Shown: positions 1 through 9,456 of the stretch, one piece after another
Numbering within the stretch: position 1 is the first letter of the stretch
Layout: each line of letters starts with the position of its first letter
Assembly: GCF_014692675.1 (NCBI RefSeq)
Contig: NZ_JABFCZ010000002.1
Location: 186,001-250,000, forward strand
Length of the DNA stretch: 64,000 bases
Direction: 5' to 3'
DNA from: Roseibium aggregatum
GTDB taxonomy: Bacteria > Pseudomonadota > Alphaproteobacteria > Rhizobiales > Stappiaceae
Notes under the pieces: model-generated
What the model saw: the letters and a program-made list of their open reading frames with translations, nothing else
Databases searched by the model: none
Told to the model about the DNA's origin: nothing
Translations under genes and position numbers: made by a program

Positions 1-237
1 TGGCTCCTGCAGTCGACCACGCCGGACTGGGACCGGTCCAAGGTCGATCAGGTGATCCGGACCGGAGAACGTGAAGACGTGAAGCTGAAGAAGAAGATTC
101 CGCTCTACCTGACCTACATCACGGCCTGGGCGAACGCGGAAGGCGTGGTGCATTTCCGCGAGGACATCTACAACCGCGATGACCTCTACGGAACGACCGG
201 TAACGGTGTCAGCACCGATGCGCAGGCCCGTCTCTAG
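1..237 (+). CDS. L,D-transpeptidase (YcbB/LdtD type), C-terminal fragment
   Basis: Only the last 78 codons are in the window; the frame is open from base 1 to a TAG at 235-237. The residues LYLTYITAWANAEGVVHF followed by an acidic Asp/Ile/Tyr-rich stretch match the end of the YcbB-type murein L,D-transpeptidase domain, where a PVYLTYFTAW-like strand follows the catalytic cysteine motif. Such enzymes make 3-3 peptide cross-links in peptidoglycan in the periplasm. The catalytic His/Cys region lies before the window, so activity cannot be judged. The assignment rests on this short C-terminal signature. Confidence 0.7.
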   Translation, partial: WLLQSTTPDWDRSKVDQVIRTGEREDVKLKKKIPLYLTYITAWANAEGVVHFREDIYNRDDLYGTTGNGVSTDAQARL

Positions 238-326
238 GAACAGCCAATAGCTGCGGCGTGATTTCCACTTGCCTGACAGGGCAGGGAATGGCCTTTTGAG
301 GCCATGCTGCCAGTGGAGACAAGCAG

Positions 327-527
327 ATGAGTCGCGACACGCCGCCCTCCGGCGAGATCTATCTTGAAATTCAGCAGGTCGGACGGCAGGTCAAGATGAC
401 CGCCATTCATGCGGATACGGGGGTCGAGGTCGTCGTCTTCGGTCCGGTTAGCGCGTCTCAGGAAGATCTGAAACGTCTGGCGGTGCGCAAGCTGCAGAGG
501 CGTCTGGAACAGGAAAGCGGCGCCTGA
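327..527 (+). CDS. Small conserved alphaproteobacterial protein, DUF6898-like
   Basis: A 66-residue soluble protein without signal peptide or membrane segment. The start ATG is preceded by GGAGA about 9 bases upstream. The pattern of a short beta-rich core (IYLEIQQVGRQVKMTAIHA, then GVEVVVFGPV) followed by an amphipathic helix ending in KLQRRLEQ resembles the small alphaproteobacterial family DUF6898; I assign this from memory of the pattern. No function is known. It sits alone between the transpeptidase and glyA, in the same direction as both. Confidence 0.6.
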   Translation: MSRDTPPSGEIYLEIQQVGRQVKMTAIHADTGVEVVVFGPVSASQEDLKRLAVRKLQRRLEQESGA

Positions 528-729
528 GGCGCGCCCAGGCGTAATTTTCTGTTCGCCGGAACGCGACTTGTCAGTTTTGTGAAACTTGATGTCGGTGTAG
601 CTCTTGGTTCGCGCCGGTCGCTATGGTAGTTCCACGCCTGCACGGGGCGTCTAGACCTCCACAAGAGGCAAAGCGATCCGTAGCCGGAAAGTTCCGGCAA
701 TCAGAATTCCAGCAGAAAAGGATGGTGCG

Positions 730-2037
730 ATGTCCTTGACAGATTCCGCGGCCGGCCAGTCTTCCCATTCGGCATTCTTTACCCGCAGCCTTGCTGACAC
801 CGACCCGGATATTTTCGGCGCCATCGAGAACGAGCTTGGCAGGCAGAGGCACGAAATCGAGCTGATCGCATCGGAGAACATCGTTTCCCGCGCGGTCCTG
901 GAAGCCCAGGGCTCGATCATGACCAACAAGTATGCCGAGGGCTATCCGGGCAAGCGCTACTACGGCGGCTGCCAGTTCGTGGACGTGGCGGAAACGCTGG
1001 CCATCGAGCGGGCCAAGCAGCTGTTCGGATGCAACTTCGCCAACGTCCAGCCGAATTCCGGCAGCCAGATGAACCAGGCGGTGTTCCTGGCGCTCCTGCA
1101 GCCGGGCGACACCTTCATGGGGCTCGACCTCAATTCCGGCGGACACCTGACCCACGGCTCTCCGGTCAACATGTCCGGCAAGTGGTTCAACGTGGTCTCC
1201 TACGGCGTGCGCGAGGACGATCATCTGCTCGACACGGATGAAATCGAGCGGCGGGCCCATGAGCACAAGCCGAAACTGATCCTGGCCGGCGGAACCGCCT
1301 ATTCGCGGATCTGGGACTGGAAGCGGTTCCGGGAAATCGCCGATTCCATCGGTGCCTATCTGATGGTCGACATGGCGCATATTGCCGGTCTCGTGGCCGG
1401 TGGCGTGCATCCGTCGCCGATCCCGCATGCCCATGTGGTCACCACCACGACCCACAAGTCCCTGCGCGGTCCGCGCGGCGGCATGATCCTCTCCAACGAC
1501 GAGGACATCGCCAAGAAAATCAATTCCGCGGTTTTCCCCGGCCTCCAGGGCGGCCCGCTGATGCATGTGATCGCCGCAAAGGCGGTCGCCTTCGGCGAAG
1601 CGCTGCAGCCGGAGTTCAAGGCCTATGCGAAAAGCGTGGTCGACAACGCCAAGGCCCTGGCAGCGACGCTGCAGGAGCAGGGGCTCGATATTGTTTCGGG
1701 CGGAACGGATAACCATCTGATGCTGGTCGATCTGCGTCCGAAGAACGCGACCGGCAAGAAGGCCGAAGCCTCTCTCGGCCGGGCCAACATCACCTGCAAC
1801 AAGAACGGTATTCCGTTCGATCCGGAGAAGCCGTTCGTGACCTCCGGTGTCCGTCTGGGCACGCCGGCCGGCACCACCCGCGGTTTCGGCGTCGCCGAGT
1901 TCCGCGAGATCGGCCTGCTGATCACCGAAGTGCTCGACGGCCTGAAGGCGGCGAACAGCGAAGACGGCAACGCGGCGGTGGAAGCGGCAGTCAAGGCGAA
2001 GGTCGAGGCTCTGACGGCGCGGTTCCCGATTTACTGA
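730..2037 (+). CDS. glyA: Serine hydroxymethyltransferase
   Basis: PLP enzyme interconverting serine plus tetrahydrofolate with glycine plus 5,10-methylene-THF, the main source of cytosolic one-carbon units. The 435 residues match the usual bacterial length. Visible signatures are [13 protein letters not shown] near residue 40, [13 protein letters not shown] near 65, the PLP lysine in [15 protein letters not shown] (Lys243), and the C-terminal [16 protein letters not shown]. The N-terminus carries about 15 extra residues relative to E. coli GlyA, common in alphaproteobacteria. nrdR follows after 44 bases that contain a hairpin. A 202-base leader precedes the gene. Confidence 0.97.
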   Translation: MSLTDSAAGQSSHSAFFTRSLADTDPDIFGAIENELGRQRHEIELIASENIVSRAVLEAQGSIMTNKYAEGYPGKRYYGGCQFVDVAETLAIERAKQLFGCNFANVQPNSGSQMNQAVFLALLQPGDTFMGLDLNSGGHLTHGSPVNMSGKWFNVVSYGVREDDHLLDTDEIERRAHEHKPKLILAGGTAYSRIWDWKRFREIADSIGAYLMVDMAHIAGLVAGGVHPSPIPHAHVVTTTTHKSLRGPRGGMILSNDEDIAKKINSAVFPGLQGGPLMHVIAAKAVAFGEALQPEFKAYAKSVVDNAKALAATLQEQGLDIVSGGTDNHLMLVDLRPKNATGKKAEASLGRANITCNKNGIPFDPEKPFVTSGVRLGTPAGTTRGFGVAEFREIGLLITEVLDGLKAANSEDGNAAVEAAVKAKVEALTARFPIY

Positions 2038-2040
2038 AGT

Positions 2041-2066
2041 CCTCATGAGGGCCGGCTGAGCCGGCC
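2041..2066. other. Palindrome plus hairpin between glyA and nrdR
   Basis: A perfect 10-base palindrome CCTCATGAGG (2041-2050) runs into a 7-bp perfect hairpin, GGCCGGC-TGA-GCCGGCC (2050-2066). No T-run follows, so it is not a standard intrinsic terminator. It could mark an mRNA processing or stability site between the genes; that role is inference. Confidence 0.45.
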
Positions 2067-2081
2067 GGGAGCTAATCGAAG

Positions 2082-2558
2082 ATGCGGTGTCCCTATTGCG
2101 GCGGTGACGAAACCCAGGTCAAGGATTCCCGTCCGACCGAGGACAACACGGCCATTCGCCGGCGCAGGGTGTGCAACACCTGCGCCGGCCGGTTCACCAC
2201 GTTCGAGCGGGTTCAGCTGCGCGAACTCATGGTTCTCAAGCGGTCCGGACGGCGGGTTCCCTTCGATCGGGAGAAGCTGATGCGGTCGGTGCAGATCGCG
2301 GTGCGCAAGCGCCCGGTCGAGCCTGAGCGGATCGAGCGTATGGTCAGCGGCATCGTCCGGCAGCTGGAAAGCTCCGGGGAAAGCGACATCACGGCGGAAA
2401 CCATCGGCAATCACGTCATGGAAGGCCTCAAGGGCATCGATGACGTGGCCTATGTCCGCTTTGCTTCCGTTTACAAGAACTTCCGCGAAGCCAAGGATTT
2501 CGAGGCGCTTCTGGACGAATTGAGCGGTCCGGAGCAGCAGATGCTCGACGAAACCTGA
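2082..2558 (+). CDS. nrdR: Transcriptional repressor NrdR
   Basis: Zinc-ribbon plus ATP-cone repressor of ribonucleotide reductase genes; it senses dATP/ATP and binds NrdR boxes. The 158 residues show the N-terminal zinc ribbon Cys3-Pro-Tyr-Cys6 and Cys31-Asn-Thr-Cys34, then [16 protein letters not shown] opening the ATP-cone (about residues 49-139), ending in [11 protein letters not shown]. It lies between glyA and ribD, an arrangement common in alphaproteobacteria. ribD starts 35 bases downstream, so co-transcription with the riboflavin genes is likely. Confidence 0.97.
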   Translation: MRCPYCGGDETQVKDSRPTEDNTAIRRRRVCNTCAGRFTTFERVQLRELMVLKRSGRRVPFDREKLMRSVQIAVRKRPVEPERIERMVSGIVRQLESSGESDITAETIGNHVMEGLKGIDDVAYVRFASVYKNFREAKDFEALLDELSGPEQQMLDET

Positions 2559-2593
2559 TTTTCGGCGACAACGAAAGCAAAGCAGTCCGTTTG

Positions 2594-3721
2594 ATGCCAT
2601 CGGCGACCGATTTCGACCTCAGATACATGGCCGCTGCGGAGCGCTATGCGCGCCGGGGTTTGGGTGTGGTCTGGCCGAACCCGCCGGTCGCAGCACTGAT
2701 CGTTGCCGAAAACGAGGACGGAGTGCCGGTTCTCGTCGGCCGGGGGCGGACGTCGAAACCGGGTGGGGCCCATGCGGAGGTCAACGCGCTCCGTAGCGCC
2801 GGCGACAAGGCGCGCGGCGCGACCTGTTACGTCACGCTGGAACCCTGCTCGCACTACGGCCGGACGCCGCCATGCTCGCTGGCGCTGGTCGAGGCCGGGA
2901 TCAAAAGGGTCGTCATCGGGATGCTCGACCCGAACCCGCGTGTGGCCGGGCGCGGCGTGAAGATGTTGCAAGAAGCCGGCGTGGAGGTCGTCATCGGGAT
3001 CCATGAGGAAGCCTGCCGGCGCCTTTATCACGGGTTCACCTTGCGGATTACCCGGCAGCGGCCGCATGTGTTCCTGAAGCTTGCCGTGTCGCGCGATGGC
3101 TTCATCGGCCGGGAAGGGGCGGGACAGGTGCGTATTTCCGGGGAGCTGTCCATGCGCATGGTCCACGGCTACCGGGCAACCTACGATGCGATCCTGGTCG
3201 GAATCGGAACCGCCCTTGCCGATGACCCGCAGCTGACCTGCCGGTTGCCGGGCATGGCCGAACGGTCACCGGTCCGCGTGATCGTCGATGCCCGTGCGCA
3301 ATTGCCGCTGAAGTCGAAACTGGTCAAGACCGCCGCCGACGTGCCGGTCTGGCTGGTCTGCGGCAACGACGCTGATGCGGACCGCCTCAAGGACCTGACC
3401 GATGCCGGCGTGCTGGTGATCCGTGTTCCGACCGATGGCGGCCGTATCCATCCATCGGTCGTCGTCAGCGCGCTGAGTGCTCGCGGCATCACCCGTCTGA
3501 TGGTGGAAGGCGGATCGCGGATCGCGAACGCGTTCCTGGATTCGGACCTGGTCGATGACCTGTGCGTGGTGACCGGCGCGGTGGACGTGGGCGAGGGCGG
3601 CATACCGGCCCTGTCCGGGCGGGATCTTGAAGCCGTCCTGAAAGACCCCAGGTTTGCACGGATCGGTGCCGGTTACCTGGAAGACGACCGGTATATCTAC
3701 CTGAGCAGGCAGGACGCCTGA
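2594..3721 (+). CDS. ribD: Riboflavin biosynthesis deaminase/reductase RibD
   Basis: Bifunctional enzyme catalysing the deaminase and reductase steps of riboflavin synthesis between GTP cyclohydrolase II and lumazine synthase. The N-terminal cytidine-deaminase-like domain (about residues 8-145) has the zinc ligands His60 (in GGAHAEVNAL), Cys85 and Cys94 (EPCSHYGRTPPC). The C-terminal reductase domain begins near LKLAVSRDGFIGR and includes LMVEGGSRIANAFL. The ATG at 2594 is chosen over the adjacent in-frame TTG at 2591. It is followed after 17 bases by ribE. Confidence 0.96.
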   Translation: MPSATDFDLRYMAAAERYARRGLGVVWPNPPVAALIVAENEDGVPVLVGRGRTSKPGGAHAEVNALRSAGDKARGATCYVTLEPCSHYGRTPPCSLALVEAGIKRVVIGMLDPNPRVAGRGVKMLQEAGVEVVIGIHEEACRRLYHGFTLRITRQRPHVFLKLAVSRDGFIGREGAGQVRISGELSMRMVHGYRATYDAILVGIGTALADDPQLTCRLPGMAERSPVRVIVDARAQLPLKSKLVKTAADVPVWLVCGNDADADRLKDLTDAGVLVIRVPTDGGRIHPSVVVSALSARGITRLMVEGGSRIANAFLDSDLVDDLCVVTGAVDVGEGGIPALSGRDLEAVLKDPRFARIGAGYLEDDRYIYLSRQDA

Positions 3722-3738
3722 AAGACGGGAAACCCGAC

Positions 3739-4350
3739 ATGTTTACTGGAATTGTCACCGATCTCGGCGAGATCCTGAGCGTCACGAAGATCCCCGTCGG
3801 CATCCGGACCCGGATCCGCACGGCTTATGATCCCGACACGATCGACATCGGCGCCTCGATTGCCTGCGGCGGTCCCTGCCACACGGTGACGGCGAAGGGA
3901 ACGGACGGAGACGGCAACTGGTTCGAGGTGGAATCGGCTGCAGAAACCCTGGCGCTGACCACAGCATCGGACTGGGCGCCGGGCATGAAGCTCAATCTGG
4001 AACGCTCGCTTGCCATCGGAGACGAACTCGGCGGCCATCTGGTTCTCGGCCACGTCGACGGACGGGCGAAGATCGTCAAGCGGGAAGATCATGACGACTC
4101 GGTCTATTTCCAGTTCGAGGCGCCGGATGAATTTGCGCCCTACATTGCCAGGAAGGGTTCCGTCGCCCTGGACGGCACGTCGCTGACGGTCAATGAGGTC
4201 GATGGAAAGCTGTTTTCGGTGTTCCTGATCCCGCACACGCTCGCTGTCACCACCTGGAGCGACCGTAAGGAGGGCGATTTCGTCAATCTGGAAGTCGACA
4301 TGATGGCGCGATATGCTGCGCGTCTTGCGGAATACGCCCGGCCGTCATAA
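3739..4350 (+). CDS. ribE: Riboflavin synthase alpha subunit
   Basis: Dismutates two 6,7-dimethyl-8-ribityllumazine molecules to riboflavin. The 203-residue protein begins with the hallmark MFTGIV and holds two lumazine-binding repeats, the first around GPCHTVTAKG and LGGHLVLGHVDG, the second around VALDGTSLTVNEVDG with LIPHTL. In the ribD-ribE-ribH run. I checked the leader for an FMN riboswitch and saw none. Confidence 0.96.
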   Translation: MFTGIVTDLGEILSVTKIPVGIRTRIRTAYDPDTIDIGASIACGGPCHTVTAKGTDGDGNWFEVESAAETLALTTASDWAPGMKLNLERSLAIGDELGGHLVLGHVDGRAKIVKREDHDDSVYFQFEAPDEFAPYIARKGSVALDGTSLTVNEVDGKLFSVFLIPHTLAVTTWSDRKEGDFVNLEVDMMARYAARLAEYARPS

Positions 4351-4481
4351 CACCGCCGCAAAATCATATGTAACGGTATCGCCGAAACGTTGTTGCCGGA
4401 CTTGTGTCTGGGAAATGCGGGCTAGACAAATCGGGGCAGACATGGTTCCTGTCGCGACCCTCAAGACAAATGAATGGATCC

Positions 4482-4931
4482 ATGAGCTCAAATCCGAAGC
4501 TTTTGATTATCGAAGCCCGTTTCTACGAGGAAATCGCCGACGCTCTTGTCGAAGGCGCAATCCAGGCGATCGAGGCCGCCGGTGCCGAGTACGATCGGAT
4601 TTCCGTTCCCGGCGTTCTGGAAATTCCGGCAGCCCTTTCCATGGTGCTGACGGCGATGGAAAACGAAGGCCCCCTTTATGACGGCTTCGTGCTCCTCGGC
4701 TGCGTCATTCGCGGCGAGACATCGCATTACGACATCGTCGCCAATGAATCGGCGCGGGTGGTCATGGACCTGATCGTCGATGCGGACCTGGCCGTCGGCA
4801 ACGGTATCCTGACGGTCGAAAACGCCGACCAGGCCTGGGCCCGGGCGAAGGTGGACCAGAAGAACAAGGGCGGATCGGCGGCCGAAGCAGCCCTGGCGAT
4901 GATCGCCCTGCGCGAAAGGCTTGGAGTTTAA
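4482..4931 (+). CDS. ribH: 6,7-dimethyl-8-ribityllumazine synthase
   Basis: Condenses the RibD product with 3,4-dihydroxy-2-butanone 4-phosphate to give lumazine. From the ATG at 4482 the protein has 149 residues, the normal size; it opens [20 protein letters not shown] and contains [11 protein letters not shown] and the active-site segment [12 protein letters not shown]. An in-frame ATG at 4470 (four codons longer) is possible; neither has a strong Shine-Dalgarno sequence, and longer upstream extensions are unlikely. A 131-base gap separates it from ribE, so it may have its own promoter. nusB starts 3 bases after its stop. Confidence 0.93.
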   Translation: MSSNPKLLIIEARFYEEIADALVEGAIQAIEAAGAEYDRISVPGVLEIPAALSMVLTAMENEGPLYDGFVLLGCVIRGETSHYDIVANESARVVMDLIVDADLAVGNGILTVENADQAWARAKVDQKNKGGSAAEAALAMIALRERLGV

Positions 4932-4934
4932 CCG

Positions 4935-5462
4935 ATGACCGACAAGGTCGATCAACCGAAATCGCAATCGGCTGCCAAGACGAGCCGCCCGGCAAACAAG
5001 CGCGGCGCGGCGCGTCTCGGTGCCGTGCAGGCCCTCTACCAGATGGACGTGGGCGAAGTGGCGCTGGCCGATGTCATCAGCGAATTCACGACCTTCCGCC
5101 TGGGCAAGGAACTGGATGGCGAGCAGTACCGCGAAGCGGATGAACAGTGGTTCACGGACATCGTCAAGGGTGTGGTCGAAGACCAGAAATTCCTGGATCC
5201 GTTCATTCACACTGCCCTTGCCGAAGACTGGCCGCTGAAGCGGATCGACAGCCTGCTCAGGGCGATCCTGCGCTGCGGCTCCTACGAGCTGTTGCGGCGC
5301 AAGGATGTGCCGGCCCGCGTGATCATCTCCGAATATATCGACGTGGCGAAGGCCTTCTTCGAGGACGACGAGCCGGGACTGGTGAACGGTGTCCTCGACC
5401 GGCTGGCCCATGATCTGCGCACGGCCGAATTCGATGCGCCGAAGGCCGGCGGCGAGGCCTGA
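4935..5462 (+). CDS. nusB: Transcription antitermination factor NusB
   Basis: All-helical RNA-binding protein that pairs with NusE (S10) on boxA RNA for rRNA antitermination. The 175 residues carry [13 protein letters not shown] near residue 27 and the C-terminal family signature [14 protein letters not shown] and [14 protein letters not shown] with [13 protein letters not shown]. The first 25 residues are a charged tail. ATG lies 3 bases after the ribH stop, and thiL begins 2 bases after its own stop, so ribH-nusB-thiL are translationally close. Confidence 0.96.
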   Translation: MTDKVDQPKSQSAAKTSRPANKRGAARLGAVQALYQMDVGEVALADVISEFTTFRLGKELDGEQYREADEQWFTDIVKGVVEDQKFLDPFIHTALAEDWPLKRIDSLLRAILRCGSYELLRRKDVPARVIISEYIDVAKAFFEDDEPGLVNGVLDRLAHDLRTAEFDAPKAGGEA

Positions 5463-5464
5463 TC

Positions 5465-6460
5465 ATGGCCGGCGACCGGCCGCATGAATTCGAACTGATC
5501 AAGCGCTATTTCGCGCCGCTTGCCACCGATTCCGGAAGTCTCGGCCTTGCCGACGATGCCGCGGTCTTTACGCCCCGGCCGGGGTACGACCTTGTCCTGA
5601 CAAAGGACATGCTGGCAGCGGACGTGCATTTTTTCGCCGGCGATCCTCCGGACGTCATCGCGCAGAAGGCACTGCGGGTCAATCTCTCCGATCTGGCGGC
5701 CAAGGGCGCCCGGCCGAGGGGGTATCTGCTCGGTCTTGGGCTTGCGGTCGACTGGACCGCGGACTGGCTGGAGCGGTTTTGCGCCGGTCTTTCCACCGAT
5801 CAGTCCGCCTATGATGTGGTGCTTTGGGGAGGCGACACGATCAGCTCCGGCGACGGCCTGCAGATTTCTGTCACGGCGATCGGCGAGGTGCCGCAGGCAA
5901 GGGCGGTCCGGCGGAATGGGGCACGGGCGGGGGATGCGCTTTATGTCTCCGGCACCATCGGGGACGGGGCTGCGGGCCTCAAGGCACGCCTCGACAGCGG
6001 ATTCGCCGGCCGATACGGCCTGAATGACGATGACCTGCACCATATTCTCGACCGCTATCTGCTGCCGCGTCCGCGTGTGGAGCTGGCAGAACCTCTGCGC
6101 GACCACGCCCATGCGGCGATGGATGTTTCCGACGGTCTTTTCGCTGATGCACGGCACATCGCCGAGGCATCGGCTGTTGATCTGAAGATCGACCTGGATC
6201 GCGTGCCGGTATCTCCGGCGCTCGAGAAGATTTGCCGGTCAGGGGGCGAAGACGTGGCCGCGCTTTTGGGCGGCGGCGACGATTATGAAATCCTGGCATG
6301 TGTTCCTGCGGCTTCGGCAGCTGCATTCGAAGAGTGCGCTATAGCCGCAGGTTGTCCGGTGACGCGGATCGGCGAAGTCGCTAACGGCAGCGGCAACGTC
6401 GAACTGCATCGAGGCGGTTCACCGGTGCAGTCTCTCTTCGCCGGTTTTCAACATTTCTGA
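5465..6460 (+). CDS. thiL: Thiamine-monophosphate kinase
   Basis: ATP-dependent phosphorylation of thiamine monophosphate to the active cofactor TPP. The 331 residues start with the family FELIKRYFAPLA, followed by LADDAAVFTP (metal/ATP-binding Asp pair), TKDMLAADVHF, LRVNLSDLAAKGARP and, in the second half, AAMDVSDGLFAD and GGGDDYEILACVP. These are the AIRS/PurM-fold motifs of ThiL. Last gene of the nusB run; about 200 bases of non-coding DNA follow. Confidence 0.96.
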   Translation: MAGDRPHEFELIKRYFAPLATDSGSLGLADDAAVFTPRPGYDLVLTKDMLAADVHFFAGDPPDVIAQKALRVNLSDLAAKGARPRGYLLGLGLAVDWTADWLERFCAGLSTDQSAYDVVLWGGDTISSGDGLQISVTAIGEVPQARAVRRNGARAGDALYVSGTIGDGAAGLKARLDSGFAGRYGLNDDDLHHILDRYLLPRPRVELAEPLRDHAHAAMDVSDGLFADARHIAEASAVDLKIDLDRVPVSPALEKICRSGGEDVAALLGGGDDYEILACVPAASAAAFEECAIAAGCPVTRIGEVANGSGNVELHRGGSPVQSLFAGFQHF

Positions 6461-6661
6461 CAACCGGCTTGCCAATGAAACCGTGCCTCTGGTATTCGAA
6501 AAACACGGTTTCAGGCACCGGCCGCTCGCAAGTCTTCCGACTTCGGTAAAGCCTGATCCAGAACGACACCCCGAAACCTTTTGTTCCGGCGGGGCAATGC
6601 GAGCACCCTCTGATCCTGCAGATGCCGGGATCACCAGGAATGTCTGAAAGAGGATTTCGGC

Positions 6662-8047
6662 ATGTCGTCCGACGCCGCAACGCGGAACGCATTTCTCCAT
6701 GGCTCGCTTGGCGCCATCTTTGCCAAAACGGCGCTTCCCATCATCTTCGTCATGAGCATGAACGGCCTTCAGGCCGTGATCGACGCCGTTTTTCTCGGCG
6801 TTTTCGTCGGACCGGAAGCACTCGGGGCGGTAACCCTGATGTTTCCCTTCTTCATGATCATCATTGCGCTCGCGACCCTTGTCGGCAGCGAAATGTCGAG
6901 CATTCTCTCCCGCAGGCTCGGGGCGGGAAGCTTCGATGAGGCCCGGTCGGTCTTCGCCGGCGCACACGGGCTGGCGCTTGCGGTCTCCGCCTGCCTGATC
7001 CTGCTGTTTCTGGTCTTTGGCGGTCCGGTGACCCGGCTTGCCGCCGGAGGATCGCCGGTTCTGGAGCATCTGGGGTATGTCTATCTGAAGATCCTGGTGC
7101 TGTCGTCGCCGGTATTCTTCGTGATGGCGGTCAATGTCGACGCTTTGCGCAACGAGGGGCGAACCGGCTTCATGGCGGCCATGAGCCTTCTGGTGTCGCT
7201 GGCTAATATGGGCTTCACCTACGTGCTGATCGTCGTTATGGGGCTGGGGGTTGCGGGCTCCGCCTATGGCACGGCCCTGGCGCAGGCGCTGGCCCTGTCG
7301 ATCATTGTCGTCTTTCGTATGCGGGGGCGGACGCAGCTGAGGCCGGCAGCACTGCTGCACCACAGCCCGTTTACCGGCTGGCGGCGGATTCTGGCCCTCG
7401 GCGCACCGCAAAGCCTGAATTTCATGGGCATTGCGCTGGTCTCCGCATCGATCATCGCCTCCTTGCAACTGAGCGGCGGCGGAAGCTACCAGGCGACGGT
7501 GTCGGCCTACGGCATCATCACCCGCATCATGACCTTCGTCTTCCTTCCGCTTCTGGGGCTTTCCCAGGCGCTGCAGGCAATCGTCGGCAACAACTACGGC
7601 GCCCAGGCCTGGACCCGCTCCAATAGCAGCCTGCGGCTGGGACTGACGATTGCCCTGGTGTACTGCATCGCAGCCGAATGCTCGCTTGCCCTGCTTGCCG
7701 AACCGATCGGGTTTGCCTTTGTCGATGACCGGCAGGTTGTGGGCGAAGTGGTCCGGATCCTGCCGGTGATGACGGCCATGTATTTCCTGTCGGGCCCGCT
7801 GGTCATGATCGCTATCTATTTCCAGTCCATCGGCGATGCGGGACGGGCGGCAGTGCTTGGGCTGGCCAAGCCTTATGCCTTCGTCATCCCCATGATCTTC
7901 CTGCTGCCGCTTGCGTTCGGCGAGCAGGGGATCTGGATGGCGACCCCTGTTGCCGAACTTCTGCTTCTCGGCCTGACGGGTGTTGTCCTGGTCGCAACGG
8001 CGCGCCGCCGGAACCTGAGATGGGGGCTGTTCGTCACCGGAGCATGA
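6662..8047 (+). CDS. MATE family efflux transporter
   Basis: Multidrug/metabolite exporter of the MATE fold, driven by an H+ or Na+ gradient. The 461 residues form about twelve hydrophobic segments in two homologous halves; typical signs are PIIFVMSMNGLQAVIDAVFL in TM1, LLVSLANMGFTYVLI in the middle, and LGAPQSLNFMGIALV opening the second half. The substrate is not predictable. The ATG is preceded by AAGAGGA. It stands alone; the exopolysaccharide locus that lacks a flippase is about 12 kb away, so a link is only speculative. Confidence 0.88.
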   Translation: MSSDAATRNAFLHGSLGAIFAKTALPIIFVMSMNGLQAVIDAVFLGVFVGPEALGAVTLMFPFFMIIIALATLVGSEMSSILSRRLGAGSFDEARSVFAGAHGLALAVSACLILLFLVFGGPVTRLAAGGSPVLEHLGYVYLKILVLSSPVFFVMAVNVDALRNEGRTGFMAAMSLLVSLANMGFTYVLIVVMGLGVAGSAYGTALAQALALSIIVVFRMRGRTQLRPAALLHHSPFTGWRRILALGAPQSLNFMGIALVSASIIASLQLSGGGSYQATVSAYGIITRIMTFVFLPLLGLSQALQAIVGNNYGAQAWTRSNSSLRLGLTIALVYCIAAECSLALLAEPIGFAFVDDRQVVGEVVRILPVMTAMYFLSGPLVMIAIYFQSIGDAGRAAVLGLAKPYAFVIPMIFLLPLAFGEQGIWMATPVAELLLLGLTGVVLVATARRRNLRWGLFVTGA

Positions 8048-8226
8048 CGGGAAGGGGCTGCCTCAGGCTCGGCCGCAGATCGCTTCGATGTTGCGGCCGG
8101 GATGTTTTCGGCTCGCCAAATAATGCTCCTAGTTGCGTTCCTCTGAATTTAGGGGCTGCCAAACCGGGTTCTGTCGTGTAGGCATGGCAGCTCTCTTGAA
8201 AGACGATTGCATTCTCAGGAACGGAT

Positions 8227-9456
8227 ATGTCTGCCACTGCCGCTGCTTCTTCCCACGCGTTCATCGATGACCGGCTTGCAAAGCGCAATGCGCTGCTGCT
8301 TGCCTTCGCCCAGGCGCTGGGCGGAGCCTCCGCGTCCATCGTCATCGCGACAGGATCGCTGATCGGCAGCAGTCTGCTTGGAAGCGACAAGTCGCTGGCG
8401 ACCTTGCCGGTCTCCGCCTTCGTGCTTGGAACGGCAATTGGAACCCTGCCGGCCGGCGCCATCATGCGCCGCTTCGGGCGGCGGACGGGTTTCATGGGGG
8501 CGGCCGCGTTCGGCATCTTTGCGGCATTGCTTGCGTCGTTCGCGGTATTCCAGGGCAATTTCCCGCTGTTCATCATCGCCTGCAGCGGCAGCGGGTTTGT
8601 CGGGGCCTTCGTGCAGCAATTCCGCTTCGCCGCGGCCGATACGGCAAGCGATGCGTTCAAGCCGAAAGCGATTTCCTGGGTGCTGGCTGGCGGGGTCCTG
8701 GCGGGCGTTGTCGGTCCGCAGACGGTGATCGCCACCAAGGACCTGTTTTCGCCGATCCTGTTTGCCGGAACCTATCTGGCGCAGGCCGGGCTTTCCCTTG
8801 TCGCCTTGCTGCTGGTCTCCTTCATCAGGATTCCGAAGCCAGTGAAGGCGCCGGGCGGAACCCACGGCGGCCGGCCGATCCTGACGATCATGGCGCAGCC
8901 CCGCTTCATCGTCGCCGCCGCCTGCGGCATCTGTTCCTATGCCCTGATGAGCCTTGTCATGACGGCAACGCCGCTTGCCATGATCGGCTGCGGCCTGTCT
9001 TCCACGGACGCGGCACTCGGCATCCAGTGGCACGTGCTGGCCATGTTCGGTCCGAGCTTCTTTACCGGCAACCTCATTGCCCGCTTCGGCAAGGAACGGA
9101 TTGTCACCATCGGCCTCGCCCTGCTCGGCGGCTGCGCCATCATTGCGCTTTCGGGCGTGGAACTGGCTCATTTCTGGAGCGCTCTCATCCTGCTGGGTCT
9201 GGGCTGGAACTTCGGCTTCATCGGCGCGACCGCCATGCTGACGGACACCTACCGGTCCGAGGAACGCAACATGGTGCAGGCGACCAATGATTTTCTGGTC
9301 TTCGGATGTGTGGCGTTCGCGTCGTTTTCTTCCGGAGCGCTGCTCAACCATTTCGGCTGGGCAACCGTGAACTGGCTGGTCTTTCCCTTCGTCGTGCTGT
9401 GTGCCGTGCTCCTCGGCTGGCTCGTCTTCCACGAGAAGAAGCAGGTGGCGGTGTGA
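8227..9456 (+). CDS. MFS transporter
   Basis: Major facilitator protein of 409 residues with about twelve membrane segments. The loop 2-3 motif appears as AGAIMRRFGRRTGF; a basic central loop (IRIPKPVKAPGG) separates the halves and the C-terminus ends with the charged tail HEKKQVAV. No family feature identifies the substrate. It lies 179 bases after the MATE gene in the same direction and is followed by the structured 0.5 kb gap before hppA. Confidence 0.88.
   Translation: MSATAAASSHAFIDDRLAKRNALLLAFAQALGGASASIVIATGSLIGSSLLGSDKSLATLPVSAFVLGTAIGTLPAGAIMRRFGRRTGFMGAAAFGIFAALLASFAVFQGNFPLFIIACSGSGFVGAFVQQFRFAAADTASDAFKPKAISWVLAGGVLAGVVGPQTVIATKDLFSPILFAGTYLAQAGLSLVALLLVSFIRIPKPVKAPGGTHGGRPILTIMAQPRFIVAAACGICSYALMSLVMTATPLAMIGCGLSSTDAALGIQWHVLAMFGPSFFTGNLIARFGKERIVTIGLALLGGCAIIALSGVELAHFWSALILLGLGWNFGFIGATAMLTDTYRSEERNMVQATNDFLVFGCVAFASFSSGALLNHFGWATVNWLVFPFVVLCAVLLGWLVFHEKKQVAV

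Noticed and set aside
3722..4481. FMN riboswitch near ribE or ribH
   Set aside because: I looked for the conserved RFN element start and core in the gaps; none of the conserved blocks are present.
6477..6512. Terminator after thiL (GAAACCGTG / CACGGTTTC)
   Set aside because: 9-bp arms with an 18-base loop but no T-run; too weak to call.
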